Of a DNA stretch of 64,000 bases, positions 53,032 to 61,946 are shown piece by piece. The stretch is from contig NZ_JAGINO010000005.1 of assembly GCF_017876115.1 (NCBI RefSeq), positions 62,001 through 126,000 of the forward strand, written 5' to 3'. Position 1 is the first letter of the stretch; each line of letters opens with the position of its first letter. This DNA is from Azospirillum picis (lineage in GTDB: Bacteria; Pseudomonadota; Alphaproteobacteria; Azospirillales; Azospirillaceae). A program made the translations under genes and the position numbers. A model generated the notes under the pieces. That model was not told where the DNA came from. It saw only the letters and a program-made list of their open reading frames with translations, and made no database searches.

Positions 53032-55299
53032 ATGACCAATACAACCGACGACAGCGACAGCGACTTTTCCAACCTGATCCGCCACATCCAGGAAAGCCGC
53101 GGCATCGACTTCCGCGGCTACAAGCGGACCAGCCTGGAACGCCGGATCCGCCGGCGGATGGAAGAGGTCGGGTCGGAGGACTTCACCGCCTATCATGCCT
53201 TCCTGGAAGCCCACCCGCAGGAATTCGTCGATCTTCTCAATACCGTGCTGATCAACGTCACCTCCTTCTTCCGGGACGGCGATGCCTGGTCGGTGCTCAA
53301 GCGCGACGTCGTCCCGCGCGTCCTCGAACGGAAAGGTCCGACCGGCCAGATCCGCATCTGGAGCGTCGGCTGCGCATCGGGCGAAGAACCCTATTCGCTG
53401 GCGATGCTGTTCGCCGAGGCGCTGGGCACGACGGACTTCTGCCGGCGCGTCAAGATCTACGCCACCGACCTGGACGACGCGGCGCTGAACACGGCACGCC
53501 ACGCCACCTATGCCCCACGAGAGGTGGAGACGGTGCCGGAAGCGCTGCTGGAGCGCTATTTCGAACGAACGAACAACCACTACGTGTTTCAACGGGATCT
53601 GCGCAAATGCGTGATCTTCGGCCGCCACAACGTCGTCAGCGATGCTCCGATCTCGCGCATCGACCTGCTGGTCTGCCGCAACCTGCTGATCTATCTGGAA
53701 GCCGATACCCAGGGCGTCGTCCTGCCGCGCCTTCACTACGCGCTGGTCAATGACGGATTCCTGTTCCTGGGCAAGGCGGAAACCCAGCTCGCCCGCTCGC
53801 GCATGTTCGAGGCGGTGGACCTGAAGAGCCGGATCTTCACCAAGGTCCCGCAGGAATGGCGCCGTTCCCCCGGCGGCAGCCTGTCGCTGGCCACCGACCC
53901 CGCCAACGGCCGCGCCACCCAGCATGCCCGGCTGCTGGAGAGCATCATCGACAGCAGCTCCACCGGCTATCTGACCGTGAATGCCGACGGGCAGCTTGTC
54001 TTCGCCAACAGCTACGCGAGGCGGCTGTTCGACATCGAGGAGGCGGACATCGGCCGTCCCTTCCATGACCTGACCATCTCCTACCGCCCGACCGAGCTGC
54101 GCAGCCGGATCGAGGAGGTGCGCAACAGCGGACGGCTGGTGCGCATCGAGCACCAGCCCTTCAGCCGGCCGGGCGCCGAGCCGGTGCGGCTGACCATCGA
54201 GGTGTCCCCGCTCTACAGCCGCGACGGCAAGGCCTTCGCCACCCTGCTCAGCTTCACCGACACCAGCCGGGTCTTCCTGCTGCAGCAGGAGATCGAGGCG
54301 GCACAGGAAAGCCTGGAAACCACCATCGAGGAGCTCCAATCCTCCAACGAGGAACTGGAGACCACCAACGAGGAACTCCAGTCCACCAACGAGGAGTTGG
54401 AAACCACCAACGAGGAACTCCAGTCCACCAACGAGGAGCTGGAGACCATGAACGAGGAACTCCGCTCGACCAACGAGGAGCTGGAAGTCGCCAACGAGGA
54501 AATGCGGCGCCAGGGCGAGGAGGCGGGGGAATACCGACGCTATTCCGAATCGATCCTGCGCAGCATCGATGTCGGCATCATCGTTCTGGATGGCAGCCTC
54601 AAGGTGCAGTCATGGAACCGCTGGAGCGAGAATATCTGGGGTTTGAGAAACGAGGAGGTGGCCGGAGAGGCTTTCCTGGAACTCGACATCGGCCTGCCGG
54701 TGCAGCGGCTCCGACGGCCCCTGCAGGACATCCTGACGACCCAGACTCCAGCCGAGCCGGTGGACATGGAGGCGATGGACCGCCGGGGCCGCCGGATCGA
54801 CTGCCGCATCCGGCTGTCGCCGCTGCTCTATGAAAACAAGCATGCCCGCGGCGCCGTGCTGATCATCGAAGACGTGACGGAGCGGGCGCGGACGGACACC
54901 TTCACCAATTATCTGGGCCGCATCATCGGTGAATCGCTGAACGAGGTCTATTTCATCGATCCCACCACCTTCCGCTTCCATCTGGTCAACCGGGGGGCGG
55001 AGGCGAAGCTGGGCTACAGCCTGGACGCCCTGCGCCAGATCGCGCTTCACGACCTGATGCCGGACATCGACGCCGGTGCCTTCGGCGACCTCGTCGCGCC
55101 GCTGCTTTCCGGCGAAAAGGCCGAGATCGTCTTCGAGACGACCATCGAAAGCGCGAGCAATCCGCCGCGGCCGGTGGAGATGTGCATGCAGCATTTCGCC
55201 CGGGAGGAGCCGCCGATCCTGGTCGCCATCGCCCATGACATCACCGAGCGGCAACACCTCAGGGCAGAGGATGAAAGTGTGGACGCGCGGCCGACCTGA
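53032..55299 (+). CDS. cheR: CheR methyltransferase fused to PAS domains
   Basis: 755 residues. Residues about 10-65 are the CheR N-terminal helical domain (FSNLIRHIQESRGIDFRGYK), 70-270 the SAM-binding domain (IWSVGCASGEEPYSLAMLFA; the catalytic-site region LLVCRNLLIYLEADTQ). A PAS domain at about 290-410 follows, then a coil of eight exact heptads at 434-489 (see repeat), and two more PAS domains (SILRSIDVGIIVLDGSLKVQ; YFIDPTTFRFHLVNRGAEAK). ATG 53032. There is no histidine kinase domain here; a separate kinase and a response regulator follow. The protein probably methylates receptors or modifies a sensor in response to a PAS-detected signal. Confidence 0.95.
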   Translation: MTNTTDDSDSDFSNLIRHIQESRGIDFRGYKRTSLERRIRRRMEEVGSEDFTAYHAFLEAHPQEFVDLLNTVLINVTSFFRDGDAWSVLKRDVVPRVLERKGPTGQIRIWSVGCASGEEPYSLAMLFAEALGTTDFCRRVKIYATDLDDAALNTARHATYAPREVETVPEALLERYFERTNNHYVFQRDLRKCVIFGRHNVVSDAPISRIDLLVCRNLLIYLEADTQGVVLPRLHYALVNDGFLFLGKAETQLARSRMFEAVDLKSRIFTKVPQEWRRSPGGSLSLATDPANGRATQHARLLESIIDSSSTGYLTVNADGQLVFANSYARRLFDIEEADIGRPFHDLTISYRPTELRSRIEEVRNSGRLVRIEHQPFSRPGAEPVRLTIEVSPLYSRDGKAFATLLSFTDTSRVFLLQQEIEAAQESLETTIEELQSSNEELETTNEELQSTNEELETTNEELQSTNEELETMNEELRSTNEELEVANEEMRRQGEEAGEYRRYSESILRSIDVGIIVLDGSLKVQSWNRWSENIWGLRNEEVAGEAFLELDIGLPVQRLRRPLQDILTTQTPAEPVDMEAMDRRGRRIDCRIRLSPLLYENKHARGAVLIIEDVTERARTDTFTNYLGRIIGESLNEVYFIDPTTFRFHLVNRGAEAKLGYSLDALRQIALHDLMPDIDAGAFGDLVAPLLSGEKAEIVFETTIESASNPPRPVEMCMQHFAREEPPILVAIAHDITERQHLRAEDESVDARPT
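54331..54498 (+). repeat. Eight 21-bp repeats coding a heptad coiled coil
   Basis: Eight 21-nt units in frame within the cheR gene, coding heptads that alternate between ELQSTNE and ELETTNE types (units: ELQSSNE, ELETTNE, ELQSTNE, ELETTNE, ELQSTNE, ELETMNE, ELRSTNE, ELEVANE). Synonymous changes occur between copies, so this is a selected coil and not recent slippage only. Confidence 0.9.
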
Positions 55300-55518
55300 C
55301 GGCGCCACCGGGGCCACACCGCCGATGACTGCGGCAGCGGTATTTACCATTTACCATTGCGCCACTTAGTCACCGGAAATGCAGAGAAAACCCCACTCCA
55401 TCGTATATTACCGAAACGGAAGCCGAAGATGCGGTTTTTGCCGTTCTCTTTCCTCTGATGACGACACACGATACGGTGTAATCTTGAACGCCCGACCATC
55501 GGGGAGGAATGCTGCGGT

Positions 55519-57024
55519 ATGGTGGATGTACGGGGGGCCAATCTAAGCAGGACCACCGTAAGCAGGACCACCAAGGCCAAGCCTTTGGTTGTTCAGCCGA
55601 TCTGGGACGAGCTTGACCAGGCGGTGATCGTCACCGACCGGAACCTGGAAACCCCTGGTCCGTCGATCCTGTACGTCAATCATGCCTTCACCCGACTGAC
55701 CGGTTATCGTCCGGACGAGGTGATCGGCAAGACACCCTCCCTTCTCCAAAGCCCGCGTACGAACAGCACCGTGGCCGCAGCCCTCCTGCGCGATCTCGTG
55801 GACGGGGGATCCTCCCGCGGAACCTTGCTGAACCGGCGCAAGGATGGCAGCGAGTACTTCTGCGCCCTGAGGATAACCCCGTTGCTGGGGCCAACCGGGT
55901 TGATCGAGCATTACATCTGCGTTGCCGAACCGCTCAAGGAAGACCAGCCACACCCCGATCCGGTGCGGCTGACCGCCGAACTGGAACAGGCACTGACCTT
56001 GGTCGAGGATCTCGAGCAGCGGCGGACGGAAGCCAACGCGCTGATCGAGCGTCAACGTCGTGAGATCGACCAGCTCAATGAGCGGAACCAAGCCACCAAC
56101 CGCCAACTTGACGAAGTTCTGGAACGGCTCACGCTGCGTGAGAATGCCCTGGATCGCCGCGGGCAGGCATCCCTCCGCTCCGAAGAGGAGCTGCACGCGC
56201 CGCTCGAAGAGCTGCGGATGATGGATGAGGAACTGCGCACGTCCCTGGAACAGGTGGAGGAGGCGAATGCCGAACTCGCGCGCTCGAACGAGGAATTGCG
56301 CCGCCTGCGCCAAGCCGATGCGGACAAGCTGCGGCTTCTCGCGACCGCCAGCCATGACCTGCGCCAGCCGGTGATGTCGATGGGGCTGTTCCTCGACGTG
56401 CTGCGCCACCGGCTGGGCGATGACGAGCGTCCGCTGATGGGCGGGCTGCTTGCGGCCCATGTGGCGACCCGCACCCTGCTGGACGGCATGCTGGATACCG
56501 CAAGGCTCGACGCCGGCGCGCTGGACCCGACGATCGAACCGGTGCCGATGGGCCTCATCCTCGATGCCATCCATGGCGAGTTCATGCCGCAGGCGGAGAT
56601 GCGCGGCCTGCGGTTCCGGGTTGTCCCCTGCCCTGCGACAGTGTTGAGCGACGTCCAACTCCTGGAACGAATTCTGCGGAACCTCGTTGCCAATGCGCTG
56701 AAATACACCGATTCCGGCGGGATCCTGGTCTGCTGCCGGCACCGGGACGAATCCCTGCGGATCGAGGTCTGGGATTCCGGCCCCGGCATTCCCGCCGAAA
56801 GCCAGCGGGCCATATTCGAGGAGTTCCAGCAGCTCGACAATCCGCAACGCGACCAACGCCGTGGCGTCGGGCTGGGCCTCGCCATCGTCGCCCGGCTGGC
56901 CCGGCAACTCGGCCACGAGATCAGCCTGCGCTCGCGCGCCGGCCATGGCTCGATCTTCTCGGTCACAGTGCCGTTGGCACCGGTTGCCGCTCCCTTCGGC
57001 CTCCGGGCAAAGAAAAAACGGTAA
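55519..57024 (+). CDS. PAS-domain sensor histidine kinase
   Basis: 501 residues, soluble. A PAS domain at about 26-135 (DELDQAVIVTDRNLETPGPS; GYRPDEVIGKTPSLLQSPRT) lacks the flavin-binding Cys of LOV domains. A long coil occupies about 150-265. The H-box is LLATASHDLRQPVMSMGLFL, with His279 as phosphate acceptor. The ATPase domain has N-box NLVANALKYTDSGG, G1 DSGPGIPA and G2 GVGLGLAIVARLA. It follows the CheR-PAS gene by 219 bp of AT-richer DNA (no gene) and precedes a LuxR-type response regulator, its likely partner. ATG 55519 has GGGAGGAA upstream. Confidence 0.92.
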   Translation: MVDVRGANLSRTTVSRTTKAKPLVVQPIWDELDQAVIVTDRNLETPGPSILYVNHAFTRLTGYRPDEVIGKTPSLLQSPRTNSTVAAALLRDLVDGGSSRGTLLNRRKDGSEYFCALRITPLLGPTGLIEHYICVAEPLKEDQPHPDPVRLTAELEQALTLVEDLEQRRTEANALIERQRREIDQLNERNQATNRQLDEVLERLTLRENALDRRGQASLRSEEELHAPLEELRMMDEELRTSLEQVEEANAELARSNEELRRLRQADADKLRLLATASHDLRQPVMSMGLFLDVLRHRLGDDERPLMGGLLAAHVATRTLLDGMLDTARLDAGALDPTIEPVPMGLILDAIHGEFMPQAEMRGLRFRVVPCPATVLSDVQLLERILRNLVANALKYTDSGGILVCCRHRDESLRIEVWDSGPGIPAESQRAIFEEFQQLDNPQRDQRRGVGLGLAIVARLARQLGHEISLRSRAGHGSIFSVTVPLAPVAAPFGLRAKKKR

Positions 57025-57212
57025 GAACCTCATGGTGGTGGCATAGGGGCAGGGCGCACACCACCTTCGGGGTGCGGTCGTCCTATCCCGATGCGCCGCG
57101 GGGATGCCCTCTGATGCGTTCAGACAATGGACGACTCGGCACTAAAGTTGACAATGATGGATTCGTTGCGCTCATGGCGCACGATACTTTCGACGGATGG
57201 AGGGGATCAAAC

Positions 57213-57956
57213 GTGACTCAACAAGCGCGGTACGCCACCGGCATGGCCGAGCTGGCGACGGAGCCTCACCACCTGAATGAGTTCGAAGGCCCGATGAAGT
57301 TCCTGGTGGTGGACGACCATGCCCTGGTCCGCTATGGCCTGTCGCTGGCGTTGAAACGGCGCTATGCGGACGCCGTGGTGGTGGAAGCGGGCACGCTGGC
57401 GGAAGCGTTGCGCAAGACCCGTTCTGAACCCGACCTGACGGTCATCCTGTATGACCTGCATATGGACGACAGCAACGAGCTGGACGGGCTGAAGACGATG
57501 CTCGAAGCGGCCGGCGACGTGCCGCTGATCGTGGTTTCCGGGGTGAACGAAGGCGGCGTCATCGCCGGCTGCATCCGCGCCGGCGCCCGCGGCTTCGTCC
57601 ACAAGGGCTGCGAGGGCGTGGTGCTGGACCAGGCCCTGCCGATCGTCCTGGACGGCGGTATCTTCGCACCGGCACCGCCGGCCGCCCAGGGTGGGCGCCC
57701 GGTCCGCATCCCGCTGTCGTCCACGCCGTCGCCGCGGCACCAGGGCGACGCGGTCGGCGAGCTGACCGACCGGCAGCGCGAAGTGCTGCGGCTGCTGCTG
57801 GAAGGCCAGTCCAACAAGGAGATCGCCCGCGCCCTGGGCGTGCTGGAGGGCACGATCAAGGTGCATCTGCGCACCGTCATGCAGCGGCTCGGCGTGCGCA
57901 ATCGCACCCAGTTGGCGCTGGCGGCGGTCAGGGCCGGAGTGCAGCCGTCGGCCTGA
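57213..57956 (+). CDS. NarL/LuxR-type response regulator
   Basis: 247 residues from GTG 57213, preferred because GGAGGGG lies 7 bp upstream; the upstream frame and the internal ATG 57294 (AAGG upstream) are alternatives. Receiver domain: VVDDHALVRYGLSLAL, phosphorylation Asp81 in ILYDLHMDDSNELDG, Lys in RGFVHKG. After a Pro-rich linker comes the LuxR helix-turn-helix, LTDRQREVLRLLLEGQSNKE and GTIKVHLRTVMQRLGVRNRT. Target genes unknown. A TTGACA -35-like box (57148-57153) precedes it but with a poor -10. Confidence 0.92.
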   Translation: MTQQARYATGMAELATEPHHLNEFEGPMKFLVVDDHALVRYGLSLALKRRYADAVVVEAGTLAEALRKTRSEPDLTVILYDLHMDDSNELDGLKTMLEAAGDVPLIVVSGVNEGGVIAGCIRAGARGFVHKGCEGVVLDQALPIVLDGGIFAPAPPAAQGGRPVRIPLSSTPSPRHQGDAVGELTDRQREVLRLLLEGQSNKEIARALGVLEGTIKVHLRTVMQRLGVRNRTQLALAAVRAGVQPSA

Positions 57957-57971
57957 GCCCTCATCGGAAGG

Positions 57972-58006
57972 CCCGCAGAGCCGCCTGGAACCGGCGGCTC
58001 CGCGGG
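57972..58006. terminator. Hairpin terminator after the response regulator
   Basis: CCCGC-A-GAGCCGCC, 7-nt loop, GGCGGCTC-C-GCGGG: a 13-bp stem with one mismatch just after the stop codon; no long T-run. Confidence 0.65.
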
Positions 58007-58135
58007 AACGGAGCAAGTTCCCGGTGTCGCCCATCCCGGTATCGTCGCGGCCCGGCACCGTCGGGCGGAAACGCGACGGGAGCGACGAACCAGCGAGGGC
58101 ACGGCGCAAGGAGATCACCTTGCCCCGCAAGGCGC

Positions 58136-59137
58136 TCAATCCCGCATCCACACGCCCTTCCCCGCCAGTCCGCCGCGCTGGTGCGGCTGGTCGAGGTCGA
58201 TCAGCGGCCCCTTCGGCACGATCAGCGTCGGATTGATCGCCGGGTTGGTGTAGTAGCCGGCCTTGATGTGGTCGAGGCGCACAGTGTCGCGCACGCCCGG
58301 CCACTGGTAGAGTTCACGCAGGTAGCCGGACAGGTTCGGGTAATCGGCGATGCGCCGCAGGTTGCACTTGAAGGCGCCGTGGTAGGCGGCATCGAAGCGC
58401 ACCAGCGTCACGAACAGCCGCCAGTCCGCCTCGGTCAGGAACTCGCCGGCGAGGTACCGGCTGCGCGCGAGATGCCCGTCCAGCCGGTCGAGCGTGTCGA
58501 ACAGGGCGTCGAACGCCTGGTCGTAGCTCTCCTGCGACTTGGCGAAGCCACAGCGGTAGACACCGTTGTTGACCGTCTCGTAGATCAGGTCGTTCCAGCG
58601 GTCGATCCCGGTCCGCAGCGGTTCCGGATAGAAGTCCAGCCGGTTGCCGGTCAGGCCGTCGAAGGCGCCGTTGAGGATGCGGATGATGTCGGCGGATTCG
58701 TTGTTCACGATCCGCCCCTCCTGCCGGTCCCACAGCACCGGCACCGACACCTTGCCGGTGTAGTCCGGCTGGCTGGCGGTGTAGAGCTGGTGATGAAAAC
58801 GGATGGGGCCGACGGCAGGCCCGGCATCCTGCTCCTCGGCATAGACCCAGCCATCCTCGCCGATCACCGGTTCGGCCACCGACAGGCCGACCACCGTCTC
58901 CAGCCCCTTCAACTTGCGGAAGATCAGCGTCCGCGAGGCCCAGGGGCAGAGATACGAGACGAAAAGCTGGTAACGCCCCGCCGCGGCCGGCAGCGCCGGC
59001 CGCCCCTCGGCGTCCGGCTGCCCGTCGGGCGTGATCCAGTCGCGGAACCGCGTCGGCTCGCGGTGGAAGGCACCGTTGCGGATTTCGCTCTCGGCGATGT
59101 GGCCCTTGACCCACTGCCCATTGACAAGCTGCGGCAT
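58136..59137 (-). CDS. yqjG: Glutathionyl-hydroquinone reductase (Xi-class GST)
   Basis: 333-residue glutathione transferase of the ECM4/YqjG group, which removes glutathione from glutathionyl-hydroquinones. The active-site Cys is in FVSYLCPWASRTLIFRKLKG. Further marks are FRDWITPDGQP, LWDRQEGRIVNNESADIIRI, YRCGFAKSQESYDQAF and the C-terminal ELYQWPGVRDTVRLDHIKAG with the Asn-Pro segment TNPAINPT. ATG 59137 follows GAGAAGGGG. Transcribed alone. Confidence 0.95.
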   Translation of the reverse strand: MPQLVNGQWVKGHIAESEIRNGAFHREPTRFRDWITPDGQPDAEGRPALPAAAGRYQLFVSYLCPWASRTLIFRKLKGLETVVGLSVAEPVIGEDGWVYAEEQDAGPAVGPIRFHHQLYTASQPDYTGKVSVPVLWDRQEGRIVNNESADIIRILNGAFDGLTGNRLDFYPEPLRTGIDRWNDLIYETVNNGVYRCGFAKSQESYDQAFDALFDTLDRLDGHLARSRYLAGEFLTEADWRLFVTLVRFDAAYHGAFKCNLRRIADYPNLSGYLRELYQWPGVRDTVRLDHIKAGYYTNPAINPTLIVPKGPLIDLDQPHQRGGLAGKGVWMRD

Positions 59138-59172
59138 GACGGTCCCCTTCTCGCCGACGGCGCCTTCGATGG

Positions 59173-59198
59173 AAAAAAGGGGCCGGCGGAGCGGCCCC
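59173..59198 (-). terminator. Rho-independent terminator of the yceI operon
   Basis: On the minus strand GGGGCCG, 6-nt loop, CGGCCCC, followed by TTTTTT: a classic intrinsic terminator 49 bp beyond the yceI stop and just before the hydroquinone-reductase gene. Confidence 0.85.
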
Positions 59199-59247
59199 TG
59201 TGCCTGTAACAGCCTGATGACGCCATCCGTCCTTGCGGATTGGCCGG

Positions 59248-59829
59248 TCAGGACTTCACGGCTTCGACCTCGATCAGGATCTGGATGTCGTCGCCGATCG
59301 CCGGAACGCCGTACTTCATCCCGAAGTCGGAACGCTTGATGGTGCCGCGGGCGGAGAAGCCGGCGGTTTCCTGCTTGCTCGCCGGGCTGACGCCCTGGTT
59401 GTTGAAGGTGACGTCCAGCACGACCGGCTTGCTGACGCCCAGCAGGGTCAGGTCGCCGTGCAGCTTGCCGGTGTTGTCGCCGGTCTTCTCGATCTTGCTG
59501 CTCTTGAAGGTCATCTGCGGAAACTCCTTCGTGTTGAAGAAGTCCGGGGAGCGCAGGTGCTGGTCGCGCTTCTCATGGTTGGTGTCGACGCTGGCGGTGT
59601 CGATCGCGACGGTGACGCTGCTCTTCTCCGGGGCGTCCTTGTCGAAGGTGACCTCGCCGGCCGGCTTGTCGAAGCGGCCGAACAGGTTCGAGAAGCCGAC
59701 ATGGTTGACGATGAACACCACGCTGGTGTGCGCCGGGTCGAGCTTGTAGGTGACGGGAGCGGCAGACGCCGACGCCGCGCCGAAAGCGGCGGATGCGAAC
59801 AGGGCGGCGGCGAACAGGGTCTTCTTCAT
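59248..59829 (-). CDS. yceI: YceI-family periplasmic protein
   Basis: 193-residue secreted lipocalin-like protein; members bind isoprenoid or amphiphilic compounds. Signal peptide KKTLFAAALFASAAFGAASA, then VTYKLDPAHTSVVFIVNHVG, the family's opening strand, and VTFDKDAPEKSSVTVAIDTA. The later strands EFPQMTFKSSKIEKTGDNTG and GTIKRSDFGMKYGVPAIGDD complete the barrel. ATG 59829 has GGAG upstream. It follows the membrane-protein gene by 63 bp, probably as an operon, and ends at a clear terminator. Confidence 0.95.
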   Translation of the reverse strand: MKKTLFAAALFASAAFGAASASAAPVTYKLDPAHTSVVFIVNHVGFSNLFGRFDKPAGEVTFDKDAPEKSSVTVAIDTASVDTNHEKRDQHLRSPDFFNTKEFPQMTFKSSKIEKTGDNTGKLHGDLTLLGVSKPVVLDVTFNNQGVSPASKQETAGFSARGTIKRSDFGMKYGVPAIGDDIQILIEVEAVKS

Positions 59830-59892
59830 GAACGGAACTCCGGATTTCGGGGTTTGTTTTCGGGGATTCGGGAGTGGAGGAAGGACTGGGGA

Positions 59893-60777
59893 TCAGTAGG
59901 GCGACGCTTCGCCCCCGCCGAGGACGAAAGCGGCACCGAGGGCGGCGAGCGCCGGGACGACCGCGGCAATGGTGACCGCGGCAGCCCCGGCGGCCCGGCC
60001 GAGGCCGGTCTCCGGCAGCGGCAGAAGGCGGCGGACGCGACCTGCCGCCAGCGCCGGCAGGGCGAGGATCAGGACGACAGCCCGGCTGTCGGTGAACAGC
60101 GCCAGGACGGCCGCCGTCAGCAGGGCGATGCCGAGCGCCACCTGACCCGACAGGCCCCAGCCATGGCGTTCCGCCGGCCAGTTCCACAGCAGGAAGGCAC
60201 CCGCCGCCGCCGCAAGCGCCAGCCCCATCTGGGCGATGGAGGCCGAGGAGCCGATCAGGGCGGTGCCGCCGACCGCCAGCGCCAGGGCGAGCAGCACCGA
60301 GGCCGGCCCCGTCGCCCCACCGGACGGAGCGGTGCCGGAGGGGGCGGTGCCGGAGGGGGTGGTGCCAGGGGCATGGAACCCGCTGCCGAAGGCGATCCAG
60401 CCGCCGGCGCCCAGCAGGAGCAGCAGGGTGACGGCCGGACCCACGCCATCGAGCGCCGGCAAGGCGATCCACAGCAACGAGGCCGCGAACCAAACCGCCA
60501 GCAGCGTCGCCGCGCCGCGTCCCCGGGCACCCAGGGCATCGGCGACGATCCCGAGCACGAGGCCGGCGGCCGACGCCCAGAACAGCTTGCCCATGCTGGA
60601 CGGCGGCGGCAGGGCCGGCAGGCCGACCACCAGCAGGAAGACGGCGACGAAGGTCAGGGGAATCGCGGCGACCGCCAGGGAACGCCGCAGCAGATGCAGC
60701 ACACCCGTCGCCAGAAGGCCGATCGCCAGCGGCAGCAGGCTGGACTGGATGAAAGGGTCGTGAAGCAGATCGGACAT
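59893..60777 (-). CDS. Hydrophobic membrane protein of unknown function
   Basis: 294 residues with about nine helices and almost no polar segments, for example LLPLAIGLLATGVLHLLRRS, PAVTLLLLLGAGGWIAFGSG, VALGIALLTAAVLALF. A periplasmic or cytoplasmic linker has the repeat GTTPSGTAPSGTAPSGG, coded by near-perfect 15-bp repeats at about 60328-60372. ATG 60777 is the first ATG but has no ribosome site; a GTG at 60813 is in frame. It sits upstream of yceI on the same strand and opposite a LysR regulator. Not assignable to a family from the sequence. Confidence 0.65.
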   Translation of the reverse strand: MSDLLHDPFIQSSLLPLAIGLLATGVLHLLRRSLAVAAIPLTFVAVFLLVVGLPALPPPSSMGKLFWASAAGLVLGIVADALGARGRGAATLLAVWFAASLLWIALPALDGVGPAVTLLLLLGAGGWIAFGSGFHAPGTTPSGTAPSGTAPSGGATGPASVLLALALAVGGTALIGSSASIAQMGLALAAAAGAFLLWNWPAERHGWGLSGQVALGIALLTAAVLALFTDSRAVVLILALPALAAGRVRRLLPLPETGLGRAAGAAAVTIAAVVPALAALGAAFVLGGGEASPY

Positions 60778-60856
60778 GGGGTTTGGCCCGGTTTGGCTGA
60801 AGCTTGCTTTCACCGGACGCTATCTCGTGCTCAAATGAGCGGGAACTGGCGAAATT

Positions 60857-60873
60857 TGCAGAAAGTCTCTGCA
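60857..60873. promoter_or_regulatory. LysR-type dyad overlapping the regulator start codon
   Basis: TGCAGA-AAGTC-TCTGCA is a perfect 6+6 inverted repeat whose last base is the A of the regulator ATG. LysR boxes are short interrupted dyads in divergent regions, so autorepression with control of the opposite yceI operon is plausible. Confidence 0.5.
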
Positions 60874-61790
60874 TGAATGAGCGGGATGAAAACTGGGACG
60901 ATCTGCGTCACCTGTTGTCGGTGGCGCGGCACGGCTCGCTGTCCGCCGCAGCCCGGGCCATGGGTGTCAACCACAGCACGGTCCTGCGCCGGATGACGGC
61001 GTTGGAGAAATCGATGGGCGTCCGGCTGTTCGACAAGCTGCCGGGCGGCTATGTGCTGACCGCCGCCGGCGACGAGTTGCACCGGGTGGCGCTGAAGATG
61101 GAGGAGGACCTCGCCGCCGCGGCCCGTCTGCTGTCCGGCCGGGACACCCAGATCCGCGGCAGCCTGCGCGTGACCACCATCGACATCCTGACCCTCTATG
61201 TCCTGCCGCGCCACCTCGCCGCCTTCCGCCGCCTCCATCCCGCATTGCGCGTCGACGTGATGACGGCGGAAGCCTCTCTCAGCCTGACCCGCCGCGAGGC
61301 CGACGTCGCCATCCGCGCCACCGCGAAGCCGCCGGAAAACCTGATCGGCCGCGCGGTGTCCGGGCTGGCCTTCGCGGTCTACGGGTCCGTCGCCTATCTG
61401 GACGGAGCGGAACGGGCCGGCAAGCCGTCGGACGACCCGGACCGCCACGACTGGGTGGGACTGGATGATTCCTTCAATTACACGATGATGGCGCAGTGGG
61501 TGGAGCGCAACGTCCCGCCGGACCGGATCGGGTTGCGCGTCAACTCGGTGACCGCGGTGGTCGAAGCGGTGCGGGCCGGATACGGCCTGGGGCTGCTGCC
61601 TTGCGGCATCGCCGATCCCAGCCCTGATTTCCGGCGGCTGGGGCCGGTCGTCAGCGACGGTGACAGCAGGATCTGGCTGCTCACCCATGCCGACCTGCGC
61701 CACATGGGCCGCGTGCGCGCCTTCATGGATTTCATGGCGGACGCCTTCGTCAAGGACCGCGACCTGCTGGAGGGCCGCTGCGGCGGCTGA
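60873..61790 (+). CDS. LysR-family transcriptional regulator
   Basis: 305 residues. N-terminal winged helix: NWDDLRHLLSVARHGSLSAA, MGVNHSTVLRRMTALEKSMG, VRLFDKLPGGYVLTAAGDEL. The remainder is the LysR substrate-binding domain (LRVTTIDILTLYVLPRHLAA, DVAIRATAKPPENLIGRAV). ATG 60873 is inside the dyad. Divergent from the membrane-protein/yceI pair, its likely target. The effector is unknown. Confidence 0.94.
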   Translation: MNERDENWDDLRHLLSVARHGSLSAAARAMGVNHSTVLRRMTALEKSMGVRLFDKLPGGYVLTAAGDELHRVALKMEEDLAAAARLLSGRDTQIRGSLRVTTIDILTLYVLPRHLAAFRRLHPALRVDVMTAEASLSLTRREADVAIRATAKPPENLIGRAVSGLAFAVYGSVAYLDGAERAGKPSDDPDRHDWVGLDDSFNYTMMAQWVERNVPPDRIGLRVNSVTAVVEAVRAGYGLGLLPCGIADPSPDFRRLGPVVSDGDSRIWLLTHADLRHMGRVRAFMDFMADAFVKDRDLLEGRCGG

Positions 61791-61946
61791 GCGCCGGCCG
61801 CCATGGCCGTCACACCGGCGTTTGGGACAAGCCCCCCTACCCGCGCCGACGAAAAGTCGTGATCATTGCACAGCATTTCCAATGCAGGGCCGTCGTCGCC
61901 GCCGTAATATGGCGCCGAATACCGGTAGCCTCGCCCGACGGCCATC

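Noticed and set aside
54331..54498. CRISPR-like or mini-satellite array
   Set aside because: The 21-bp units are in frame, code a regular coiled coil and have no spacers.
55519..56000. LOV photosensor in the PAS histidine kinase
   Set aside because: The segment resembles LOV (GKTPSLLQSPRT) but lacks the flavin-binding Cys of the GxNCRFLQ motif.
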